This document shows, in pieces, positions 1 through 7,247 of a stretch of 40,570 nucleotides of DNA; position 1 is the first letter of the stretch; the number at the start of each line of letters is the position of its first letter. This DNA comes from Bacteroidales bacterium (GTDB taxonomy: Bacteria; Bacteroidota; Bacteroidia; Bacteroidales; Bacteroidaceae). Location: the NCBI GenBank assembly GCA_004554665.1, contig SFKY01000013.1, positions 1 through 40,570 of the forward strand. The letters are read 5' to 3'. The notes under the pieces are model-generated. The model was not told the origin of the DNA. It saw only the letters and a list, made by a program, of their open reading frames with translations, and did no database searches. Made by a program: the position numbers and the translations under genes.

Positions 1-538
1 TGAGATTCAGGTCTATGCTACCAAATAGAAGCGGCTTCCCATCTGTATATAACTTCAGAAGTGCAAGTTCACGATTCCAATTGACTTGAATGGACTTGGA
101 ACTGTTCTTGTGACGTTTGTCCTTTAACTCCTCAAAGTACTTGATAAAGTCGCACTTTGACCTTTCGTTTTGTGCTGCTTGTTCTGCCTCCGAGTCTGTG
201 TACAAAGACTGATTATCGTATTCGTGCTGGCGAAGGTCACGAACCTTATCAGCAAAGATGCATGCCTCTTGGTCCTTTTGTGAACGGCACAGGATGATTC
301 CATTGGCATCACGCTTGGGGCGATAGTAGGCTTTGCCATCGGCCAATGTCCTACCATAACTATTCTTATCAAAGATAGGAGTAGTTATAAACCGCCCAAG
401 TGGTTCATGCTTACGGAGAGGCTTATCCTTGCCTGGCTCAAAGACAGGAAAACTTTCAATGAGCAATGACCACTGCTCTTTGTATTCGGATTTGCGGAGT
501 ATTACTTTGAATACCGTGCGCTTCATAGGAGTCTTCAT
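1..538 (-). CDS. Tyrosine-type site-specific integrase, N-terminal part (cut by window edge)
   Basis: The reading frame starts at 538 with MKTPMKRTVFKVILRK and stays open to the window edge (179 codons). Residues 1-100 resemble the arm-type DNA-binding region of Bacteroidota integrases, and about residues 120-160 (DFIKYFEELKDKRHKNSSKS) look like the SAM-like core-binding domain of phage-type integrases. The catalytic R-H-R-Y domain would lie outside the window, so activity cannot be judged. The ATG overlaps the stop codon of the upstream gene as ATGA (538-535), which suggests translational coupling with that excisionase-like gene. The pair is the usual recombination module at one end of a conjugative or mobilizable element. 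The region is visibly more AT-rich than dnaK, as expected for acquired DNA. The family call is confident; the type of element is unknown. Confidence 0.8.
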   Translation of the reverse strand, partial: MKTPMKRTVFKVILRKSEYKEQWSLLIESFPVFEPGKDKPLRKHEPLGRFITTPIFDKNSYGRTLADGKAYYRPKRDANGIILCRSQKDQEACIFADKVRDLRQHEYDNQSLYTDSEAEQAAQNERSKCDFIKYFEELKDKRHKNSSKSIQVNWNRELALLKLYTDGKPLLFGSIDLNL

Positions 539-1098
539 AGTTTGATGGATTTATAGAGTTTGTCGATTTCTGATTTTGGAGCGTACACATAGTTACCTAT
601 CTGTCGGGTAGGGATGGAGAACTTGCGGATATGTGCCCATACGGATGAATCATGAATCCTAAACTTCTCTGAGATTTCTCCTATGGTATAGCAATTCTCT
701 GGTTCCATGTTGTATGTTTTTGGTATAGGCTTCTTGGCAGCCTTCCTTACCTTCTTTCTTCTTGGGTAACGCAGTTCAAGGTCTGCACGATTCAATCTGA
801 GTTGTTTCGTGCCAAGATTGACTGATGGAATCTTACCCTTACGAATCTCACGATACAAAGTGTCTCGTTCAACACAATAAACAGCAACCGCTTCCTGGAC
901 CGAAAGATATTCTCGTATGTCAGGAATCTCTTTTGCCAACTCTTCGTACTTGGCTTCTTTTGCCTCTCTGTCTTTCTTCCTCTTGTAAGCAACATCGGAA
1001 CATTGCTTCGAACAATATACTGCATCAATGGTGCGAATTTGGAACACCGCACCACATATAGGACATTTCCTTCGAATCTCGTATTTTGCCTGTGCCAT
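535..1098 (-). CDS. Zinc-finger, double helix-turn-helix DNA-binding protein (excisionase-like)
   Basis: This 187-residue protein has three visible parts. The N-terminus is a small zinc ribbon (C12, C15, C29, C33) followed by a Lys/Glu-rich helix. Residues 64-110 form a MerR/excisionase-type winged HTH (LSVQEAVAVYC...LRLNRADLEL). Residues about 133-185 form a second HTH of the same kind (CYTIGEISEKFRIHDSSVWAHI). Excisionase-like HTH proteins normally sit beside integrases and set the direction of recombination, and here the stop codon overlaps the integrase start by four bases. Two HTH modules plus a zinc finger in one chain are more than a minimal Xis. It could instead be a transcriptional regulator of the element. 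The start at 1098 follows a plausible promoter at 1172-1179. Confidence 0.7.
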   Translation of the reverse strand: MAQAKYEIRRKCPICGAVFQIRTIDAVYCSKQCSDVAYKRKKDREAKEAKYEELAKEIPDIREYLSVQEAVAVYCVERDTLYREIRKGKIPSVNLGTKQLRLNRADLELRYPRRKKVRKAAKKPIPKTYNMEPENCYTIGEISEKFRIHDSSVWAHIRKFSIPTRQIGNYVYAPKSEIDKLYKSIKL

Positions 1099-1171
1099 AT
1101 ATCTATATAATAATGTGTATTTACCTTTTGTTGAACTTCACCGACCAAAGTGTCGCGTGAATGATTTGGTG

Positions 1172-1179
1172 CAAAATTA
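1172..1179 (-). promoter_or_regulatory. Predicted -7 box for the excisionase-integrase pair
   Basis: TAATTTTG on the minus strand matches the Bacteroidota -7 consensus TAnnTTTG and lies about 75 bases before the start at 1098. A second TAnnTTTG match (TATATTTG, 1209-1202) lies further upstream. No -33 TTTG was found at exact spacing. Confidence 0.5.
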
Positions 1180-1227
1180 CGATAAAAATCCGAAATCAGA
1201 GCCAAATATACAAAGTTTAACTAAAAC

Positions 1228-1266
1228 AAAAATCGGTGCAACTCAATGAGTTGCACCGATTTTTTT
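1228..1266. terminator. Rho-independent terminator downstream of dnaK
   Basis: Perfect 18-base arms (1228-1245 and 1247-1264) form a stem around ATCGGTGCAACTCA, flanked by an A-run on one side and a T-run on the other, so it can act in both directions. On the minus strand it lies 30 bases after the dnaK stop. It also marks the probable border between chromosome and mobile element. Confidence 0.85.
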
Positions 1267-1293
1267 ATTGTTGCTTATTGCTGTTTATCAAAC

Positions 1294-3210
1294 TTACTTC
1301 ACCTCCTCGAAGTCGGCATCCTGGATGTTGTCAGAGCTGTTGGACTGCTGGCCACCTGCCTGCTGGCCGCCGTTGAATCCGGCACCGGCACCGGGCTGTG
1401 CGCCGCCTGCCTGACCGTACATCTGTGCGCTGGCTGCCTGCATCACCTGATTGAGGTTGTTGATGGCCGAGTCGATAGCTGCCACATCGCCTGCCTTGTG
1501 GGCATCCTTGAGCTGCTGCAGGGCGGCCTCTATGCTGGGTTTCTGGTCGGCAGGAATCTTGTCGCCATTGTCCTTCAGGAAGTTCTCGGTGGTGAAGATC
1601 ATCGAGTCTGCCTGGTTCAGCTTGTCCACGCGCTCACGTTCTGCCTTGTCGGCTGCTGCATTGGCCTCTGCCTCTGCTTTCATGCGGTCGATTTCCTCTT
1701 GGCTCAGGCCGCTCGAAGCCTCGATACGGATGGCCTGCTCCTTGCCAGTGGCCTTGTCCTTGGCCGACACGTTGAGGATACCGTTGGCGTCGATATCGAA
1801 AGTCACCTCGATCTGGGGCACGCCACGACGGGCGGGGGCGATGCCTTCAAGGTTGAACTGGCCGATGCTCTTGTTTTGTGCGGCCATCGGACGTTCACCC
1901 TGCAGTACATGGATGGTAACAGCCGTCTGGTTGTCTACAGCGGTAGAGAATGTCTCGCTCTTCTTGCAAGGTATGGTGGTATTGGCCTCGATGAGCTTGG
2001 TCATCACGCCACCCATGGTCTCGATACCGAGTGTCAGCGGAGTCACGTCGAGCAATACGATGTTGCCCACACCACTTTCCTTGTTGAGGATGGCACCCTG
2101 GATGGCTGCACCGATGGCTACCACCTCGTCGGGGTTGACACCCTTGCTGGGCTCCTTGCCGAAGTAGTTCTTCACCAGCGTCTGAACGGCGGGGATACGG
2201 CTCGAACCACCCACGAGTATTACCTCGTCGATGTCTGACGTGTTGAGCTTGGCATCGCGAATAGCGTTCTGGCAGGGCACGAGACAAGCCTGGATGAGGC
2301 TGTGGGCCAGCTGCTCAAACTGCGAGCGTGTGAGCGTCTTCACCAAGTGCTTGGGCACACCGCCCTCTGCGCTGATATAGGGCAGGTTGATCTCTGTAGA
2401 GGTAGAGCTCGACAGCTCTATCTTGGCCTTCTCAGCAGCCTCTTTCAGGCGCTGCATGGCCATCGGGTCCTTGGAGAGGTCGATGCCCTCGTCGGCCTTG
2501 AAACCGTTGACGAGCCAGTCGATAATGACCTGGTCGAAGTCGTCGCCACCGAGGTGTGTGTCACCGTTGGTAGAGAGCACTTCAAACACACCGCCACCAA
2601 ACTCGAGGATGGAGATATCGAAGGTACCGCCACCGAGGTCGAACACGGCAATCTTCATATCCTTGTTGGCCTTGTCCACGCCATAGGCGAGGGCGGCAGC
2701 CGTAGGCTCGTTGACGATACGCTGTACGTTGAGACCTGCTATCTGGCCGGCTTCCTTGGTGGCCTGACGCTGTGAGTCTGAGAAGTAGGCGGGCACGGTG
2801 ATCACGGCGTCTGTCACTTCCTGACCGAGATAGTCCTCTGCGGTCTTCTTCATCTTCTGTAGCACCATAGCTGAGATTTCCTGCGGTGTATATTTACGTC
2901 CGTCGATGTCTACACGGGGATAGCCACCCTCGTTGACCACGCTGAACGGCACACGCTCAGCCTCTTTCTGGCTTTGTGCATAGGTCTCACCCATAAAGCG
3001 CTTGATGCTGTACACCGTGTTGCGCGGGTTGGTGATGGCCTGACGCTTGGCGGGGTCGCCCACCTTGCGCTCACTGTCGTTTACGAAGCCCACTACCGAA
3101 GGAGTGGTACGCTTGCCTTCGCTGTTGGCGATTACTACAGGCTCGCTGCCTTCAAATACTGCTACACACGAGTTGGTAGTTCCTAAGTCGATTCCAATAA
3201 TCTTTCCCAT
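1294..3210 (-). CDS. dnaK: Molecular chaperone DnaK (Hsp70)
   Basis: DnaK is the cytosolic Hsp70 that binds exposed hydrophobic peptides in an ATP-driven cycle with DnaJ and GrpE. The 638-residue protein has the family's full length. The nucleotide-binding domain shows the phosphate-1 loop GIDLGTTNSC (6-15), phosphate-2 DLGGGTFD (191-198) and the adenosine motif VILVGGSSRIP near 335. The interdomain linker VLLDVTPL, a substrate-binding domain, a helical lid and a Gly/Gln-rich tail ending in DADFEEVK follow. No grpE or dnaJ is adjacent, so it is a single-gene unit closed by the terminator at 1228-1266. I found no CIRCE element upstream; instead a -24/-12-like promoter lies at 3268-3284. Confidence 0.98.
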   Translation of the reverse strand: MGKIIGIDLGTTNSCVAVFEGSEPVVIANSEGKRTTPSVVGFVNDSERKVGDPAKRQAITNPRNTVYSIKRFMGETYAQSQKEAERVPFSVVNEGGYPRVDIDGRKYTPQEISAMVLQKMKKTAEDYLGQEVTDAVITVPAYFSDSQRQATKEAGQIAGLNVQRIVNEPTAAALAYGVDKANKDMKIAVFDLGGGTFDISILEFGGGVFEVLSTNGDTHLGGDDFDQVIIDWLVNGFKADEGIDLSKDPMAMQRLKEAAEKAKIELSSSTSTEINLPYISAEGGVPKHLVKTLTRSQFEQLAHSLIQACLVPCQNAIRDAKLNTSDIDEVILVGGSSRIPAVQTLVKNYFGKEPSKGVNPDEVVAIGAAIQGAILNKESGVGNIVLLDVTPLTLGIETMGGVMTKLIEANTTIPCKKSETFSTAVDNQTAVTIHVLQGERPMAAQNKSIGQFNLEGIAPARRGVPQIEVTFDIDANGILNVSAKDKATGKEQAIRIEASSGLSQEEIDRMKAEAEANAAADKAERERVDKLNQADSMIFTTENFLKDNGDKIPADQKPSIEAALQQLKDAHKAGDVAAIDSAINNLNQVMQAASAQMYGQAGGAQPGAGAGFNGGQQAGGQQSNSSDNIQDADFEEVK

Positions 3211-3267
3211 AATTGTATGCTATTTTTATTTTATTATTATTCTGAAATGTGATTCACCTTTCATCTA

Positions 3268-3284
3268 ACAAAAGGTGTGCCAAA
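3268..3284 (-). promoter_or_regulatory. Candidate -24/-12 (sigma-54-like) promoter of dnaK
   Basis: Read on the minus strand the sequence is TTTGGCACACCTTTTGT. It carries GG and GT dinucleotides separated by 10 bases, close to the RpoN consensus TGGCAC-N5-TTGC, with GT in place of GC at -12. No TAnnTTTG box was found between here and the dnaK start. It would place the transcript start near 3257, giving a leader of about 45 bases. The sigma assignment is an inference. Confidence 0.4.
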
Positions 3285-3394
3285 GGTGTGGAACGAGGAG
3301 GAGAGGCTGACAAAGTGTCACACGAACCGATGCTGTCAGTGCTGCCAAGCCATGCCATGGGGTGCTTCTGGCAGTCCCCGGTGTGGCATCTGGT

Positions 3395-3482
3395 GGGCGT
3401 ACCGCAAATGCCGTACGGGCGTATGGCACTTGCGATACGGGCGTACTCCAATTGCGATACGCCCGTACACCAAATGGAGTAC
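3395..3482. repeat. Array of four 22-bp palindromic repeats, locus 1
   Basis: Four consecutive 22-base units lie at 3395-3416, 3417-3438, 3439-3460 and 3461-3482. Each is a 4-base linker (GGGC, or GCCC in the last) followed by an 18-base imperfect palindrome of consensus GTAYNSCAMWTGSNRTAC. The same family recurs at 38215-38302. The array lies between divergent dnaK and the GH38-like gene: about 115 bases upstream of the dnaK -24 element and 90 bases upstream of the -7 box at 3572. The rest of the 3211-3653 intergenic region holds the two promoters and CACCTTT/AAAGGTG motifs near 3255-3288, but no gene. Confidence 0.85.
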
Positions 3483-3571
3483 GCTGACGAAATGCGACAA
3501 ATAATGTTAAAACAAAGGGCATGCATACCAGAAAAAAGGGATGGGGACGGGGTGGTTTGTGAATAATTTGA

Positions 3572-3579
3572 TAACTTTG
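3572..3579 (+). promoter_or_regulatory. Predicted -7 box of the GH38-like gene
   Basis: TAACTTTG matches TAnnTTTG. Transcription would start near 3586, which excludes the in-frame GTG at 3579 as start codon and supports the ATG at 3654. Confidence 0.55.
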
Positions 3580-3653
3580 TGCCCACAGGGGGGCTTCTTG
3601 TAGCCGTTGCCCCAGATGTACAAAAGACACAAACAGATAAGTATATGTATAAG

Positions 3654-6359
3654 ATGAAGACCATGCGTATGAGAAGACTCCTCCTCATGATGGTGGGGCT
3701 GTGGTGCCTGTCGCTTACGGCGGTGTCACAGATTGCTAAGGTAGAACTGGACAAGGGTTCAGACGAATCCTCCGTAGAGGACATCGTCATCGTGTTTAAG
3801 ATGCACTTTGACATCGGCTATACCGATTGGGCTGAATCGGTGCTGCAGAAGTATTCCACCACCATGATGGACCGCACCCTGGAGTCGCTGGAACAGACCG
3901 CTCGGCTGCCCAAGGCAGACCAGTTTGTCTGGACACTGCCTGGATGGCCTATGAAGTATATTCTGGAGCACACCCCGGCCGACGGCAAGGGCAAGATAGA
4001 GCGTGCCCTGCGCGAGGGCAGGTTGGCTCCCCATGCTCTCCCGTTCACACTCGAGACCGAATCGAGCGACCTTGAGACGCTGGTGCGTGGCATGTCATAC
4101 ACCACAGCCATCGACAGACAGTATGGCCGCCCGCTCGCGAGAGGTGCCAAGCAGACCGATGTGCCAAGCCACTCATGGGTACTTCCCACCCTGCTCACCC
4201 ATGCCGGGGTCAAGTTCCTGCACATAGGCTGCAATCCGGGTTCCGCATCGCCCGACGTGCCCACCCTCTTCTGGTGGGAAGGCCCCGATGGGTCACGTCT
4301 GCTCACGCTCAACTGGGCCGAATACTACGGTTCGGGCGTGATGCCACCCAAAAACTGGAAGCACAAGACATGGTTGGCCATGATCCACACGCATGAGAAC
4401 ACGGGTGCCCCCACGGCGGCCGAGGTGGAGGCCGTACTCCGCGAGGCGCACGAGAAAGCCCCCAAGGCCCGCGTGCGCATCGGACAGTTGGAAGACTTCT
4501 ACGACCTGCTCATGAAGGAGCATCCCCAGCTGCCGGTAGTGCGCGGCGACATGCCCGATACATGGATACACGGCTACATGTCGATGCCGCGCGAGGTAAA
4601 AATCAACAAGCAGATGCAGCGCACCATCTACAACGAGGAGACGCTCAACACCCTTCTTGCCGACTGGGCAGGCGCGTCACCGTCTGTCGGCCGCTACGTG
4701 GACAAGGCAGTGGAGCAGTCGCTGCTTTTCGACGAGCATACCTTTGGCCTCGCCATCTCACATGGCCACTGCGGCATGTGGTCGTATGGCGACAAGTTTG
4801 CCAAAGACCGGGCTACGGGAGCCTATGACTTTATCGAGCAGTCGTGGTACGAGAAGGGGCACCATCCCCACGCCGCTCAGTTTGAGATAGTGCCGCCCCT
4901 TCGCCGCGACCTGCGCACGTTGACAGCATCGGTCGGTGTCAAAGGCAAGCATGTGGTGGTCTACAATCCGCTGCCCTGGACCCGTTCGGGTACCGTCGCG
5001 CTCTACATGGATATCTACCAGAAGTCATTCCAAGTCGCTGCCCTGCGCGATGAGGCCACCGGCGAGGTGGTCATGGCTCACAACGACCAAAACCGGCTGG
5101 TCTTCCATGCCACCGACGTACCCTCGTTGGGCTACAAGACCTATACCGTGGTAGAGGCCGCCGGACAGTCTACCTCGGACTTGTCGGTAGACCGCAACCA
5201 AGCCATCATCGAGAATCCCTATTTCAGACTGCGTATCAATCCTGCCAACGGCGCGCTGCTGTCGGCATGGGACAAGAAGCGCCAGCGCGAGATGGTACAG
5301 GCTGACAGCGAATATGGTTTCGGAGAATACATACACGAACTGTACGGCAAGGACGAGGCCGACCGCTACAATGCCACCTATGTCAAAGAGGGACACCACG
5401 GCTGGGCTGACCCCGAGATGGTGCGTCCTGCCTCGCCTGCCTTCTCCTATCAGCAGATTAGAGGCACTGTTTCGCACATCAGCTACGACGAGACGCCCGT
5501 CTCGGTCACTGCCACTGCTTTTTGCCGCACCGCAGACGGCGAGGACTATCTGCTTATGTACACCCTCTACCGCGATTCGCCCTATGTGGAGATGACATGG
5601 AGCACCACCAACAAGCGCGCCACCATGCAGGCCGAGGGTGGTTGGCTCGCGTTCCCCTTCCGTGTGGAGCAGCCCACTTTCAGGCTCGGGCGCACCGGAG
5701 CGGTGGTAAACCCTGCCGCCGATTTTGTCAAGAATACCAACCACGATTATTTCTTCCTCAACACGGGTATGGCCGTGCTCGACAAGCAGCAGTGGGGCTA
5801 CGGACTCAACACCCCGCAGGCACCCGCCGTCAGTCTCGACAGGATGGGGCTCACCCGCTTCTCCGGCCAGTTTGTCCCCCGTCGTCCCAACGTGTTTGTC
5901 AATCTGTACAACACCCAGTGGGGAACCAACTTTACAGAGTACATCGATGGCACTCTCTCGGCCACGGTCTATCTGTGGGGCTTCGACCGCTACGACAATG
6001 AAGCCTCGCTCATCACCCCTGTTGAGGAGACACGTGTGCCGCTCATGGCCGCCTTTGCCGACACGCCCGAAGCAGGCCTGTTGCCCACGACGGCTTCGGG
6101 CATCACACTCTCACGCCGGGGTGTGCTCGTCACCGCCTACCAGAAGGGGAGCGCCGAAGCCCCCGCCCTGTTGAGGCTCTGGGAGCAGGCGGGCCAAGAC
6201 GGTAAGTGCGAGGTGACGCTCCCCAAAGGAAGCCCCTACCGTACTGCCCAGTACTGCAATCTGCGCAGTGAGCCCATTGGCGAGCCCTTTGCCGTCAGAG
6301 ACGGCAAACTGAAGCTCCAGACCAAGGCCTACCAACCCCTCTCACTGCTGCTCAGATAG
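3654..6359 (+). CDS. Secreted glycoside hydrolase family 38-like protein
   Basis: This is a protein of about 900 residues with a signal peptide (MKTMRMRRLLLMMVGLWCLS, cleavage near residue 25), so it acts in the periplasm or at the surface. The start at 3654 is preferred because an upstream in-frame GTG overlaps the promoter. The N-terminal domain resembles the GH38 alpha-mannosidase barrel: a beta strand leading to FKMHFDIGYTDW with H51-x-D53, typical of the metal-binding HxD motif. Later segments (LYMDIYQKSF..., ENPYFRLRINPANGALLSAWD) resemble the beta-sandwich C-terminal domains of GH38. I do not see the canonical nucleophile motif DPFGHS; the corresponding area reads GCNPGSASPDVPTLFWWEG. 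It may belong to a divergent subfamily such as DUF5054. Substrate unknown. It stands alone, with a terminator at 6507. Confidence 0.65.
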   Translation: MKTMRMRRLLLMMVGLWCLSLTAVSQIAKVELDKGSDESSVEDIVIVFKMHFDIGYTDWAESVLQKYSTTMMDRTLESLEQTARLPKADQFVWTLPGWPMKYILEHTPADGKGKIERALREGRLAPHALPFTLETESSDLETLVRGMSYTTAIDRQYGRPLARGAKQTDVPSHSWVLPTLLTHAGVKFLHIGCNPGSASPDVPTLFWWEGPDGSRLLTLNWAEYYGSGVMPPKNWKHKTWLAMIHTHENTGAPTAAEVEAVLREAHEKAPKARVRIGQLEDFYDLLMKEHPQLPVVRGDMPDTWIHGYMSMPREVKINKQMQRTIYNEETLNTLLADWAGASPSVGRYVDKAVEQSLLFDEHTFGLAISHGHCGMWSYGDKFAKDRATGAYDFIEQSWYEKGHHPHAAQFEIVPPLRRDLRTLTASVGVKGKHVVVYNPLPWTRSGTVALYMDIYQKSFQVAALRDEATGEVVMAHNDQNRLVFHATDVPSLGYKTYTVVEAAGQSTSDLSVDRNQAIIENPYFRLRINPANGALLSAWDKKRQREMVQADSEYGFGEYIHELYGKDEADRYNATYVKEGHHGWADPEMVRPASPAFSYQQIRGTVSHISYDETPVSVTATAFCRTADGEDYLLMYTLYRDSPYVEMTWSTTNKRATMQAEGGWLAFPFRVEQPTFRLGRTGAVVNPAADFVKNTNHDYFFLNTGMAVLDKQQWGYGLNTPQAPAVSLDRMGLTRFSGQFVPRRPNVFVNLYNTQWGTNFTEYIDGTLSATVYLWGFDRYDNEASLITPVEETRVPLMAAFADTPEAGLLPTTASGITLSRRGVLVTAYQKGSAEAPALLRLWEQAGQDGKCEVTLPKGSPYRTAQYCNLRSEPIGEPFAVRDGKLKLQTKAYQPLSLLLR

Positions 6360-6506
6360 CAGAGGGGACAGCGAAATCCTCACCAACGGAGTGCCTACTA
6401 CCAACTTGAAGAAGTCTTGGTTGGGAATTGTTGCCCTCACCCACATGCGCTACAGAATTCCATATTCGCTGAGACATCCCCTATAACACCGTTTTTTCAT
6501 TACCCC

Positions 6507-6542
6507 AAAAAGGCTGAGACCCACATAGAGTCTCAGCCTTTT
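6507..6542. terminator. Bidirectional terminator between convergent genes
   Basis: Arms 6508-6520 (AAAAGGCTGAGAC) and 6530-6542 are perfect complements around a 9-base loop, ending in a T-run in both directions. It serves the GH38-like gene on plus and the hypothetical gene 6562-7185 on minus. The remaining 6360-6506 shows nothing recognisable. Confidence 0.85.
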
Positions 6543-6561
6543 GAGCGATGGATGCGCTGTT

Positions 6562-7185
6562 TTACCTTATCTTTAACTCTGTCACGATGGCTGGCGTGTC
6601 TTTTAATTCCTCTTCGTCCTCAATCGCACGGAAGCCGATGGGGCGGCGCTTCTTTGCATTCTCATTCTGGTTCAGGTTTAGTTCTCGGAAATGATTACAC
6701 AGATTTTCCCTCGTCGTGAAAAAACTGTCTAAAACTGCCTCCAAATAGTCTGTCTTGTTAGGAAAGGATGGACTAAACATGATATCATAACGGCTATGAA
6801 GCACTAAACGGTGATCATCTTCTGGTTCTTCAATTACCACTGTAGGACCAAAATTATAGTTTGCATCATTGACTGCTGCACGGATATTGGGCACCTCGGG
6901 CGCATCTTTACGGAGAGCTCCCCAACAAAGCTCCCATACTCTGGCGTATAGTCCTCCACACTTGATGTGAAACTCCTCTCCCTGGTATTTGACAAACAGG
7001 GCGTTCTCTTCATCTTTAGTGGGTTGGCACCCCATTTCACGAAGCGTATTATACATCAGGTTGAAGGTGTCAATGTCCTCATCTTCTTGCTGATTGATTC
7101 GTGCCACTGCCTCATATTTATTGACGCGACATGCAACAAATACGACCGATCCAAGAATAAAAACTACGATTAATAAAGTCTCCAT
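6562..7185 (-). CDS. Hypothetical protein with one N-terminal membrane segment
   Basis: This 207-residue protein starts with a hydrophobic segment (METLLIVVFILGSVVFVACR) that is either an anchor or an uncleaved signal. The soluble part contains a segment around residues 45-80 (LREMGCQPTKDEENALFVKY) and a helix ILDSFF-like at about 150-165, a pattern reminiscent of YbjN / type III secretion chaperone-fold proteins that are common as unannotated genes in Bacteroidota. That link is weak and by eye only. The C-terminus is charged and probably disordered. The gene is single, with its own -7 box at 7231-7238 and a terminator at 6507-6542. Base composition is more AT-rich than the neighbours. Function unknown. 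Confidence 0.7.
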   Translation of the reverse strand: METLLIVVFILGSVVFVACRVNKYEAVARINQQEDEDIDTFNLMYNTLREMGCQPTKDEENALFVKYQGEEFHIKCGGLYARVWELCWGALRKDAPEVPNIRAAVNDANYNFGPTVVIEEPEDDHRLVLHSRYDIMFSPSFPNKTDYLEAVLDSFFTTRENLCNHFRELNLNQNENAKKRRPIGFRAIEDEEELKDTPAIVTELKIR

Positions 7186-7230
7186 GATTGAACAAGTTTT
7201 TTTAGTTAGATTTTTTGACTGATTCTCTTA

Positions 7231-7238
7231 CAAATGTA
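7231..7238 (-). promoter_or_regulatory. Predicted -7 box of the hypothetical gene 6562-7185
   Basis: TACATTTG on the minus strand matches TAnnTTTG, about 45 bases before the start codon. No clear -33 element was found, since the region overlaps the end of the upstream gene. Confidence 0.4.
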
Positions 7239-7247
7239 CCCAACAGG

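Noticed and set aside
1246..2238. Long open frame on the strand opposite dnaK (330 codons)
   Set aside because: It mirrors the codon structure of dnaK, has no start context or family resemblance, and dnaK is certain.
3211..3400. CIRCE element for HrcA control of dnaK
   Set aside because: No TTAGCACTC-N9-GAGTGCTAA or close variant was found on either strand.
3395..3482. Possible CRISPR array
   Set aside because: The 22-bp units are contiguous and all similar, with no unique spacers and no cas genes nearby.
3254..3814. 186-codon minus-strand frame across the first palindrome array
   Set aside because: It reads through 22-bp repeats and into the antisense of the GH38-like gene; it is a repeat artefact.
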